Assembly (NCBI GenBank): GCA_041656175.1
Contig: JBBAEA010000024.1
Span: 1-30,736 of the forward strand
Length of the DNA: 30,736 bases
From: JBBAEA01 sp041656175
GTDB taxonomy: Bacteria > Myxococcota_A > Bradymonadia > UBA4248
Reading direction: 5' to 3'
In this document: positions 7,212 through 13,860 of the stretch, piece by piece
Numbering within the stretch: the stretch's first letter is position 1
How the letters are laid out: every line of letters begins with the position of its first letter
The notes under the pieces: model-generated
Told to the model about the DNA's origin: nothing
Seen by the model: only the letters and a program-made list of their open reading frames with translations
Databases searched by the model: none
Translations under genes and position numbers: made by a program

Positions 7212-7964
7212 ATGAGAAAAGCTATCATCGTTGGCAACTGGAAGATGAACAACACAAAATCAGAGACCAAAGCGTTGATCGAAGCGCTAAAACCCCTGAT
7301 CGCAGGAAACGACAAGGTCGAAGTCGGTGTCGCGCCTACTTTTACTAGCCTTGAAGCCGCAGCCGAAGCCCTAAAAGGCAGCAATATCGCGCTTTGCGCC
7401 CAAAACATCTCCTACGCCAAAAGTGGCGCCTACACTGGCGAAATCTCGGCGGATATGCTCAAGGAAATAGGCGTTACTCACGCCATCATCGGGCACTCGG
7501 AGCGACGCACACTTTTTGGCGAAAGCGACGAAGATGTCGCAAAACGCGTCCGCACTGCCCTCGATAACGGCTTAACTCCCATTATGTGTATCGGCGAAAC
7601 TCTACAAGAGCGAGAAAGCGGAAAAACATTCGACGTCGTCCTAAACCAAGTCCAAAAAGGATTAGCCCAAGTCAGCGCCGAGGAATCAGAACGCGTTGTT
7701 TTGGCCTACGAACCCGTTTGGGCCATCGGCACCGGTAAAACCGCAAGCCCGGAGCAAGCACAAGAAGTACACGAAGCCATACGCAATAAACTCGCCTCCA
7801 TATTCTGTGTGGATTGCGCCAAAAAAATTCGCATACAATACGGCGGAAGCGTTAAAGCGTCCAACGCCGCTGAACTTCTCAGTAAAAAAGATATTGACGG
7901 CGCATTGGTCGGCGGCGCTAGCCTTAAAGCCGAGGATTTCGCTGGAATCATTAAAGCGATATAG
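7212..7964 (+). CDS. tpiA: Triose-phosphate isomerase
   Basis: Interconverts dihydroxyacetone phosphate and glyceraldehyde-3-phosphate in the cytoplasm. The 250 residues form a standard TIM barrel: GNWKMN with Asn9 and Lys11, catalytic His95 in IIGHSERR, catalytic Glu167 in AYEPVWAIGTG, the phosphate-gripping loop IGTGK just after it, and YGGSVKASN plus GALVGGASL near the C-terminus. GAGGG sits 6 nt upstream of the ATG. No secG follows, unlike in many genomes. The 3' end is flanked by an inverted family A repeat that starts almost at the stop codon. Confidence 0.97.
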   Translation: MRKAIIVGNWKMNNTKSETKALIEALKPLIAGNDKVEVGVAPTFTSLEAAAEALKGSNIALCAQNISYAKSGAYTGEISADMLKEIGVTHAIIGHSERRTLFGESDEDVAKRVRTALDNGLTPIMCIGETLQERESGKTFDVVLNQVQKGLAQVSAEESERVVLAYEPVWAIGTGKTASPEQAQEVHEAIRNKLASIFCVDCAKKIRIQYGGSVKASNAAELLSKKDIDGALVGGASLKAEDFAGIIKAI

Positions 7965-8041
7965 TGAGAGCTCTGCGAAAAATTCAATACCCTACACGCA
8001 AAAAAGTTCTAAGGGCGCAAGCCCTTAAACGGGACACGATC
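7965..8041 (-). repeat. Repeat family A, truncated copy in inverted orientation
   Basis: Read on the minus strand it matches the family A centre: CCCGT, TAAGGGC-TTGC-GCCCTTAG, AAC, GTGTAGGGTATTGA. On the plus strand it shows as AAGGGC-GCAA-GCCCTT (8011-8026). It stops near the tpiA stop codon and lacks both family ends. This is the only reversed copy in the window, so the element is not tied to one transcriptional orientation. Confidence 0.7.
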
Positions 8042-8202
8042 TAGCTCCGCAAATAGCACAGTGCTTTCTTTAGGAATTTAACTATAAAGTGCTGCTCAAT
8101 CGACTATACATAGCGAGCAATTCGTGCTATTGCTTTTATTTGTAGGGTTGTGGGAACTTCGTGGTTTTCATGAATTTTCTCCCTCAAGGATAAGGCGAAA
8201 TA

Positions 8203-8634
8203 ATGGGTAGTTTTTTAGAAGAACTCAAAAAAGCTGGTTTAGCCGATGCAAAGAAGCAAAAGCAAATAGAGCGAGAGAAACGCAAACAAGCCCATATTGA
8301 GCGTAAGCAAGCTGCGAAAGCTGCGCCTCCTGTCATCGTTGAAACTGCCACGCTCGACCTAGAAAAGCAAACGCAGCTCAGGATCGGTCAGCTTTTATCC
8401 GAGGGGATGGTTCAGGATTACTCGGGGCGTAAGCGCTTTTATTTTCAAACTCCAGATGATAGCATACATTATCTTCAAATTTCTGATATTTGTGCTGCTT
8501 TGTTAGAGCGAGGCAAATATGCCATTGTACAAATCTTACAAGATGATTTTGCTGTGATTAGGAGAGCCCAAGCGCTTGCCATCGAAGAGCTCAAACCAGA
8601 GCTCGTTGTGCTGCTACAACGCAAAGAGACTTAA
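8203..8634 (+). CDS. DUF2058 family protein (YaiL-like)
   Basis: The 143 residues have the family layout: an N-terminal LxEELKKAGLADAKK motif, a highly charged Lys/Arg-rich helix (about 15-45), and a compact C-terminal domain with RIGQLLSEG, a short beta hairpin (RKRFYFQ) and ALLERGKYAIVQI. This resembles E. coli YaiL, whose exact role is not established; a nucleic-acid-associated role is only inferred from charge. AAGGATAAGG upstream of the ATG provides ribosome-site options. It is isolated, with repeat elements on both sides. Its TAA stop lies within the first bases of the downstream family A copy. Confidence 0.75.
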   Translation: MGSFLEELKKAGLADAKKQKQIEREKRKQAHIERKQAAKAAPPVIVETATLDLEKQTQLRIGQLLSEGMVQDYSGRKRFYFQTPDDSIHYLQISDICAALLERGKYAIVQILQDDFAVIRRAQALAIEELKPELVVLLQRKET

Positions 8635-8822
8635 GAAGTCTTTGTTTTATTGGGATCAGCGCCCAAAATCCCAGCCAAGGGGACGCAGCTTGGAACCCGT
8701 ACTAATGCGTAGTATCTTGATTTTATTAACTTTATTTTGAACACTCGCCTAAGCATTTTTAGTTTAGACTAGATCATTTTTTACTGTTTTTGTGTATTCA
8801 GAACTTCCCCAAGGAAGCTCTA
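8632..8822 (+). repeat. Repeat family A, diverged full-length copy
   Basis: It begins at the stop codon of the DUF2058 gene (TTAAGAAGTCTTTG, compare CTAAGGAAACTCTG). It keeps TTATTGGGA..GCCCAA, the second hairpin base CCAAG/CTTGG and TTGATTTTATTAACTTTATT, ending at a degraded ATTCAGAAC (8796-8804). A partial second start (AAGGAAGCTCTAAAC) follows, as after A1. The hairpin 2 base pair that is T-A in A1 is C-G here. Confidence 0.75.
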
Positions 8823-8825
8823 AAC

Positions 8826-8932
8826 AAACGTTTCGGGGGCGTTACGGGGGCTTGAGCCCCCGTTGAGGGGGTAGTGGCAAACACGCGCAAGGCGCGGGGT
8901 TGACACGTAGGGGGAAACTTCCCCCAAAAGGA
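8826..8932 (+). repeat. Repeat family T, copy 1
   Basis: It contains a perfect hairpin ACGGGGGCT-TG-AGCCCCCGT (8844-8863), then GTGGCAAACACGCGCAAG, GCGCGGGGTTGACACGTAG and the terminal hairpin GGGGGAAACTTCCCCC. A close inverted copy lies at 30566-30626 and a decayed one at about 24007-24080. The rest of the 8635-9130 gap, past about 8935, is AT-rich and holds the kinase promoter. Confidence 0.75.
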
Positions 8933-9082
8933 AAAAACATCAACATCGAAATATTGAGAATTTCCTCAGTGATGTATCTGCATCTCGGCACTTTGCAACT
9001 TTTTCTTGGCGCAGGCCTATGAAATTGGCTATAGCCCCAGTTGCTGGAAGGATGGGCTTTATAATTATTTATTAATATTCAA

Positions 9083-9111
9083 TTGTATATATGACAATAT
9101 AGTATTATAAT
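9083..9111 (+). promoter_or_regulatory. Possible promoter of the Ser/Thr kinase gene
   Basis: TTGTAT (9083-9088) and a perfect TATAAT (9106-9111) lie 17 bp apart in a very AT-rich stretch. The transcript would have a leader of only about 13 nt, and no clear Shine-Dalgarno precedes the ATG at 9131. Confidence 0.4.
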
Positions 9112-9130
9112 GCTAACGGGCTAAGCTCCT

Positions 9131-11053
9131 ATGCAAAGTATGACTTCGAAAGAAAATGAAATCATAGCTAACCGCTACAAGATCCTAAGCTGCCTCGGAG
9201 AGGGCGCCATGGGTGTGGTCTACAAAGCGGAGCACATCTTGATGAAAAAGATCGTCGCCATCAAGATCTTACACGCGCAAGTCAGTCAACAAAGTGAAAT
9301 TGTCGCGCGTTTTCAACGCGAAGCACAAGCAGCCTCCTCCATAAACCATCCCAACATTTGTTCGGTAACAGAGTTCGACTACACAGCCGAAGGCGATTTT
9401 TTCCTCGTCATGGAGTACCTAGAAGGAGAAACGCTGCGTGAGCGCTTAGAAGCCTTGGGCGCCCTCACCCCCATGCAGGCAATTTCCATAGCGATTCAAA
9501 TCCTCTCCGCCCTACACAAAGCACACGAACTGGGCATTGTTCACCGCGATATTAAGCCAGATAATATTTACTTAATCGAACATAACGACGACAAAAGCTT
9601 CGTAAAGATTTTAGACTTTGGAATAGCGCGCAACTCCGCCTTTGACGGTGACCAACGTTTAACGCAAACAGGCATGATCTACGGCACTCCGCAGTACTTG
9701 TCCCCAGAGCAAGCTTCTGGCTCTGAAGTCGGCGTTAAATCCGATTTGTACTCTGTCGGTATTATTTTGTTTGAGATGCTTGCGGGACAACCGCCGTTTG
9801 TGGCCGAAAACCTTGTTCTACTTTTACACAAACATATTTCGGAGAAACCGCCGCTTCTCAAAAGTGCCTGTCCCAAATTCGCTACCTCTACGCTTTTTGA
9901 CGCCGTTATCCAAAAGCTCTTGAAGAAGGATCCGAGTGAACGTTACGAGAGTGCAGCGGAGGTCGTTAGCGACCTTTTAGATCTCGCAGACGAGTTAGCA
10001 GAGCCCATCCCACCCGCAATGCTCTTAGCCAAAATTTTGGTCGACAAACAAAGCGTTGATACGCTCACTTCGGTCAACGCCAAGTCCAACTCGCTGAAAT
10101 CGATCCAAAGCTCTCAAGTCTCTACCGTCGTCACACGGCTACGAAAGAAGAGAACGCAACGTTTATATAACTTTGCTATTATCCTTATTTTACTTTGTAT
10201 TTTAGCTCTAGTTGCTTATTATTTTATCAAAAGACCAAACGCCCTCAAGATCACCGAGCAAACAAAAGTCCAGCTTTACCCAGCATCAAACGACGCAAGG
10301 CTAGCGTCTTTGGCATCACGTCAAGCTCTGCAGCTAAACACTGGCTACCGCATTTCGCAAGATGAATCGATGATACAAAGCCGAAATATCATTGTTGCCA
10401 TGGAATACCTTTTCATCGAAAGCTGGAAAGAGGCTAGAGACGCTTTGGCGGCGGAGTACGAGATTTTTTATAAAAACCCCAATTATTTAAAACTTTTGAT
10501 TTACGCACTGCACAAATCAGAGAATTTTAGCGATAGTCTTGAGCAAATGCAGCAGCTGCTCGATCGCGTGCCAGAAGCGGCACAGGATAAGCTTATAGGT
10601 GAGGTTCTTGTCGATGCTATTGCGGACGACAAGTATGCGGACGCGGTGGTAGATTTTATTAAAAACAATCCTACTCCCTGGATAGGCGAGGGAATTTTAC
10701 TGAATATCATTGACGACGATATCACTAAAAACAATAAATATCGTCAAAACATCGTTGATCTTCTTGAGGAGATCGACGCTTACCCTGCGCTTCCACAGTG
10801 GCTACAGCTTGCCGTAGAACTTCGCCTCAATGACACTACTGCTTGCAAAAAACGCGAAGACATCATTAACAAGCTCCTCGAACTCGATGAACCACGCGCT
10901 TGGGCTGCGATCGAGCCATTCTCTCGGGTAGGGAAGCGGGGATGCACCAATAAACTGGGAATGGCTCGCGATTGCCAAGAATGCATACGACCTTTAATTC
11001 GAGAGGCGAGGAAGAGGTATGCATCAGAGGACGCTGAGAAAGCGGATGATTAG
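9131..11053 (+). CDS. Transmembrane Ser/Thr protein kinase (Hanks/PknB type)
   Basis: The 640-residue protein has an N-terminal kinase domain (about 16-280). It shows the glycine loop LGEGAMGVV (22-30), ATP-binding Lys45 (AIKI), catalytic loop HRDIKPDN (Asp140), magnesium motif DFG (162-164) and activation/P+1 segment GTPQYLSPEQ. A transmembrane helix spans about 344-366. The remaining about 275 residues should be extracytoplasmic. They look helical and lack PASTA or PEGA repeats; near the end is a Cys group (GCTNK, DCQEC) that may form disulfides. The protein probably phosphorylates cytoplasmic targets in response to an envelope signal. There is no neighbouring phosphatase or FHA gene, so its partners are unknown. 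The start is uncertain: an alternative ATG is codon 4. Confidence 0.92.
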   Translation: MQSMTSKENEIIANRYKILSCLGEGAMGVVYKAEHILMKKIVAIKILHAQVSQQSEIVARFQREAQAASSINHPNICSVTEFDYTAEGDFFLVMEYLEGETLRERLEALGALTPMQAISIAIQILSALHKAHELGIVHRDIKPDNIYLIEHNDDKSFVKILDFGIARNSAFDGDQRLTQTGMIYGTPQYLSPEQASGSEVGVKSDLYSVGIILFEMLAGQPPFVAENLVLLLHKHISEKPPLLKSACPKFATSTLFDAVIQKLLKKDPSERYESAAEVVSDLLDLADELAEPIPPAMLLAKILVDKQSVDTLTSVNAKSNSLKSIQSSQVSTVVTRLRKKRTQRLYNFAIILILLCILALVAYYFIKRPNALKITEQTKVQLYPASNDARLASLASRQALQLNTGYRISQDESMIQSRNIIVAMEYLFIESWKEARDALAAEYEIFYKNPNYLKLLIYALHKSENFSDSLEQMQQLLDRVPEAAQDKLIGEVLVDAIADDKYADAVVDFIKNNPTPWIGEGILLNIIDDDITKNNKYRQNIVDLLEEIDAYPALPQWLQLAVELRLNDTTACKKREDIINKLLELDEPRAWAAIEPFSRVGKRGCTNKLGMARDCQECIRPLIREARKRYASEDAEKADD

Positions 11054-11161
11054 CTTCTGTGCAGCTAGTCGTTGTTTGCTGCCAAAAAGCTTTCTTGCGC
11101 CTCCTATGGATGTGTGTAGCTTATTAGACGATTGGCAGCTGTAAATGACGTTTAGCTTTAT

Positions 11162-11760
11162 TTTCGTGCCTTTCGTGTCTTTGAATTTTCTACCACGAAA
11201 AACACGAAAATACACGAAATATTCTTTTTTAGTTTTCCGAACCGACTTGATTGCTTATGGTCTTGCGTGCCTTTCGTGCCTTTGAATTTTCTACCACGAA
11301 AAACACGAAAATACACGAAAAATTCTTTTTTAGTTTTCTGAACCGACTTGATTGCTTATGGTCTTGCGTGCCTTTCGTGCCTTTGAATTTTCTACCACGA
11401 AAAACACGAAAATACACGAAAAATTCTTTTTTAGTTTTCTGAACCGACTTGATTGCTTATGGTCTTGCGTGCCTTTCGTGTCTTTGAATTTTCTACCACG
11501 AAAAACACGAAAATACACGAAAAATTCTTTTTTAGTTTTCTGAACCGACTTGATTGCTTATAGTCTTGCGTGCCTTTCGTGTCTTAGAATTTTGAACCAC
11601 GAAAAACACGAAAATACACGAAAAATTCTTTTTTAGTCTTATAGAACCAGCTTGATTTTTTATGGTCTTGAGTGCCTTTCGTGCTTTTAAATTTTGAACC
11701 ACGAAAAACACGAAAACACACGAAAAATTCTTTTTTAGTCTTATAGAACCAGCTTGATTT
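11162..11760. repeat. Tandem array: six units of about 101 bp rich in CACGAAAA
   Basis: The landmark ACCACGAAAA starts at 11192, 11293, 11394, 11495, 11596 and 11698, giving periods of 101, 101, 101, 101 and 102. Units 2-4 are almost identical, while the last two diverge (AGTCTTATAGAACCAGC). Each unit is a potential hairpin: TTTCGTGYCTTT pairs with AAAAACACGAAA after about 12-15 nt. Open frames on both strands across it are by-products of periodicity. The rest of the 11054-11817 gap shows no gene. Confidence 0.95.
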
Positions 11761-11817
11761 GAGTGTTCTTATCAGCTTTACGCCGTTGCGGAGCGCAGTG
11801 GCGAGTACGAGTTTACT

Positions 11818-12423
11818 ATGGAATTGTGGATATATTTTTTCTCAGCCCCCGACGCCAGCGCACTACAATCTTTAGATCGTTGGTTTGCAGGAATATCTAC
11901 CCAGCAGCAGGCGAGTCATTCGGGGATTAGGCTGTGGATATCGCGGATGCCGAGTACGGAGAGACGACCTTTCCTTGAACCCGAAGCTTTTGACATCGAG
12001 ATGGGCAGGGCAATTTTAACGCAGGCGGAAAAGGAAGCCTTTATGATTGCAACAGGCGCCTCTCCCCAAAGAGTACTTAAATGCAAGAGCAAGACCCGCA
12101 GCAGCCTACACATGCGTATAGTCATAGAACTCGCCTTGGGAATACTCCAGCGCTGCGGTGGGCTTTTAGCCTTACACGAAGGTGAGAGGGAACTGATCGA
12201 AAAAATCTTATCGGATAACGCACGCGTTAAGTCTTGTAGACTTGCCACTTTACCTGGCAAAGTTTATGAATTTGCTTGCGAGCGAGAAGATGGGGAGCTC
12301 CAGATTCTCCAACTCGTGGATTCGCGCCATTTTAAGATGTGGTATCAGCAAATGGCACAAGGTGACGAGAAGCTTTCGTCGGATTTACCATACTCGCGCA
12401 GGGCCGCTGGGCTTGATTTATGA
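11818..12423 (+). CDS. Hypothetical protein
   Basis: I do not recognise this 201-residue protein. It has no signal peptide or transmembrane helix. The N-terminus (LWIYFFSAPDASAL) looks like a buried strand; the middle (HMRIVIELALGILQRCGGLLALHEGERELIEKI) looks like a helical pair. Overall it is a small globular cytoplasmic protein. No good ribosome site precedes the ATG, so a different start is possible. A small acidic gene follows 34 nt later, and the two may be co-transcribed. It sits just after the tandem array, with no recognisable promoter between them. Confidence 0.6.
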   Translation: MELWIYFFSAPDASALQSLDRWFAGISTQQQASHSGIRLWISRMPSTERRPFLEPEAFDIEMGRAILTQAEKEAFMIATGASPQRVLKCKSKTRSSLHMRIVIELALGILQRCGGLLALHEGERELIEKILSDNARVKSCRLATLPGKVYEFACEREDGELQILQLVDSRHFKMWYQQMAQGDEKLSSDLPYSRRAAGLDL

Positions 12424-12457
12424 ACCGCAGCAGCGCGAGTTTTTTAGGAGTATGAGC

Positions 12458-12754
12458 GTGAATATTATTTCGAGTTTAGAAAAAATTCTAGCTATTCTAG
12501 ATGGCGATGATCCCACAGAACACGCCAGCGGCCTTCGCACACAACTTCGCGTTATCAAGAAAAATCTACGCAAAAGCGTTAGTGACGAAGATCTGCAAGA
12601 GCTCGTTATTGAGTATCTTGAAACGTGGCTAGAGGATGACGCGATTGAGGAAGATATCGATTCGTTTATCGAGGAGACCAGCGATTTGTACGATGAGATT
12701 TACGGTGAAGATGATGATGATGACGATGATGATGATGACGATGATGACTACTAA
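12458..12754 (+). CDS. Small acidic protein with poly-Asp C-terminus
   Basis: I chose GTG at 12458 because AGGAG (12446-12450) lies 7 nt upstream; the in-frame ATG at 12452 is only 1 nt from it. A longer in-frame reading back to 12242 would overlap the preceding gene and has no ribosome site. The 98-residue product is helical and acidic, and ends in 13 consecutive Asp and a Tyr. The Asp run is encoded by mixed GAT/GAC codons but is still a simple triplet repeat that could change length by slippage. No family is recognised; cation or basic-protein binding is speculation. Confidence 0.65.
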   Translation: MNIISSLEKILAILDGDDPTEHASGLRTQLRVIKKNLRKSVSDEDLQELVIEYLETWLEDDAIEEDIDSFIEETSDLYDEIYGEDDDDDDDDDDDDDY

Positions 12755-12774
12755 GCGTTATTAATTCCTAGCGC

Positions 12775-12955
12775 TTAAGGACGCTCTGATTCATTGGGGA
12801 CTAGCGTCCCAAAGCTCACCCAAGGGCTTGCGCCCTTGGAAGCCAATTTGTGTGCAAAACATTGATTTTATTGGCTTTATTTTAAATGCAGCCTAATTTC
12901 TCTTGTTTTTCCCTGCCACTTTTTTGGCAATTTTCTCATTAATCAGAGTATTTTT
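12775..12955 (+). repeat. Repeat family A, full-length copy with compensatory hairpin changes
   Basis: It has TTAAGGACGCTCTGATT at the start (CTCTGATT 12784-12791) and AATCAGAG at 12941-12948, an inverted pair that can close the whole element. Hairpin 1 is GGGGAC-TAGC-GTCCC and hairpin 2 is CAAGGGC-TTGC-GCCCTTG. Compared with A1, both sides of the stems changed together. A terminator follows 11 bp downstream. Confidence 0.85.
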
Positions 12956-12966
12956 GACAAATAATG

Positions 12967-12997
12967 AAAAAGCCCAAGCTGAACTTGGGCTTTTTTT
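12967..12997. terminator. Bidirectional Rho-independent terminator between convergent genes
   Basis: AAAAAGCCCAAG (12967-12978) pairs perfectly with CTTGGGCTTTTT (12984-12995) around a 5-nt loop. T-runs follow on both strands, so it can serve the acidic-protein gene and the minus-strand gene ending at 13025. Confidence 0.9.
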
Positions 12998-13024
12998 AAT
13001 TTTGTACTCTACGCTGCTTGCCAA

Positions 13025-13576
13025 TTATTCTTTGACTATGGGACGCACTCCCATATAAAGCCCTGGGTAGCTCACGATTTTCCAATTTCCTTCTTTGCCT
13101 TTCGTGAGTGTGAGCTTACGCGGTGTATCGGCACCGTTGCTCTTGATGTGAACTTGCCAACCCCCACCTGGATCTTCCTCAGATTTGGTTACCGTGAGTT
13201 CGCACTTGTCGAGATCGGTTTTATAGCCATTTTCGGGCGTAGCCCCCTTACAATAAGAACGGAAAGTTTGTGGTTCCGTTTTAAGGCGATTGACAAAGGT
13301 TGAATGCGCTGCATTCTTCTCAAAATCTTTTGGCAACTTATCGGTGATATCCACTAATATATCGCGTCCCAAGGTGCGAGTCTGAGGCTGAGAATATAGT
13401 ATACAACCCTCTAACCATAAGAGTACCGTGCCCTCTGGAGTCTTTGCCCCTTCTTTGGCCTGTAGCTTATAATCTTCAAAGCTCGTTGGCAAACGCGCGT
13501 CTGCCGTTGAAGTCACTACAAAACACAATAACGATACGACGGCGATCGATGTAAACAAACGCAAAAACTTCTTCAT
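13025..13576 (-). CDS. Small secreted protein
   Basis: This is a 183-residue exported protein. It has MKK, a hydrophobic stretch (LFTSIAVVSLLCFVVT) and a likely cleavage after ADA near residue 27. The mature part has a helical half (GTVLLWLEGCILY..LGRDILVDI) and a C-terminal beta part with YCKGATPENGY, GADTPRKLTL and GNWKIVSYPGLYMGVRP. The GADTPR..GNWK pattern recalls secreted DUF6935-like proteins, but I cannot confirm this. AAGGGAG lies 6 nt before the ATG. It is a single gene, with a terminator at its 3' end. Confidence 0.75.
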   Translation of the reverse strand: MKKFLRLFTSIAVVSLLCFVVTSTADARLPTSFEDYKLQAKEGAKTPEGTVLLWLEGCILYSQPQTRTLGRDILVDITDKLPKDFEKNAAHSTFVNRLKTEPQTFRSYCKGATPENGYKTDLDKCELTVTKSEEDPGGGWQVHIKSNGADTPRKLTLTKGKEGNWKIVSYPGLYMGVRPIVKE

Positions 13577-13820
13577 GACGATCTCCCTTAAAGTGAAAAA
13601 AGTAGTTTAGCGCTTGTACGATCACAAGCCCTAACTATGACCTTAATAATGCAAAATGCAAGCCAATTCTTGTATTTACTGAGCCAAATCAAAAGCTTTC
13701 GCTACATCGGCTAAGCATTACGTGTAACTCTGCCCTTCTCGCTGTTCCTAAGCCATGCTACACGACGCAAGCTGTGTATTAAACGAAGCGGCTGGAGCTT
13801 TTATTCAACTTAAGCGTGAA

Positions 13821-13841
13821 ATTTTGGCACAGTGCCAAAAT
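13821..13841. promoter_or_regulatory. Perfect 21-bp palindrome
   Basis: ATTTTGGCAC-A-GTGCCAAAAT is perfectly symmetric. It lies 20 bp past the stop of the minus-strand gene ending at 13861 and upstream of the secreted-protein gene starting at 13576. It could be an operator for the latter or a weak terminator for the former; no long T-run follows. Apart from this the 13577-13860 gap shows nothing recognisable. Confidence 0.4.
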
Positions 13842-13860
13842 CACTTTTAACTGCCCATCA

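Noticed and set aside
11162..11760. Possible CRISPR array or small overlapping genes in the 101-bp repeat region
   Set aside because: The units are contiguous and homologous over their whole length, with no unique spacers. The open frames on both strands repeat the same peptide and arise from the period.
12242..12457. Longer upstream start for the acidic protein
   Set aside because: It would overlap the preceding gene by about 180 bp, lacks a ribosome site, and the AGGAG at 12446 clearly serves the GTG at 12458.
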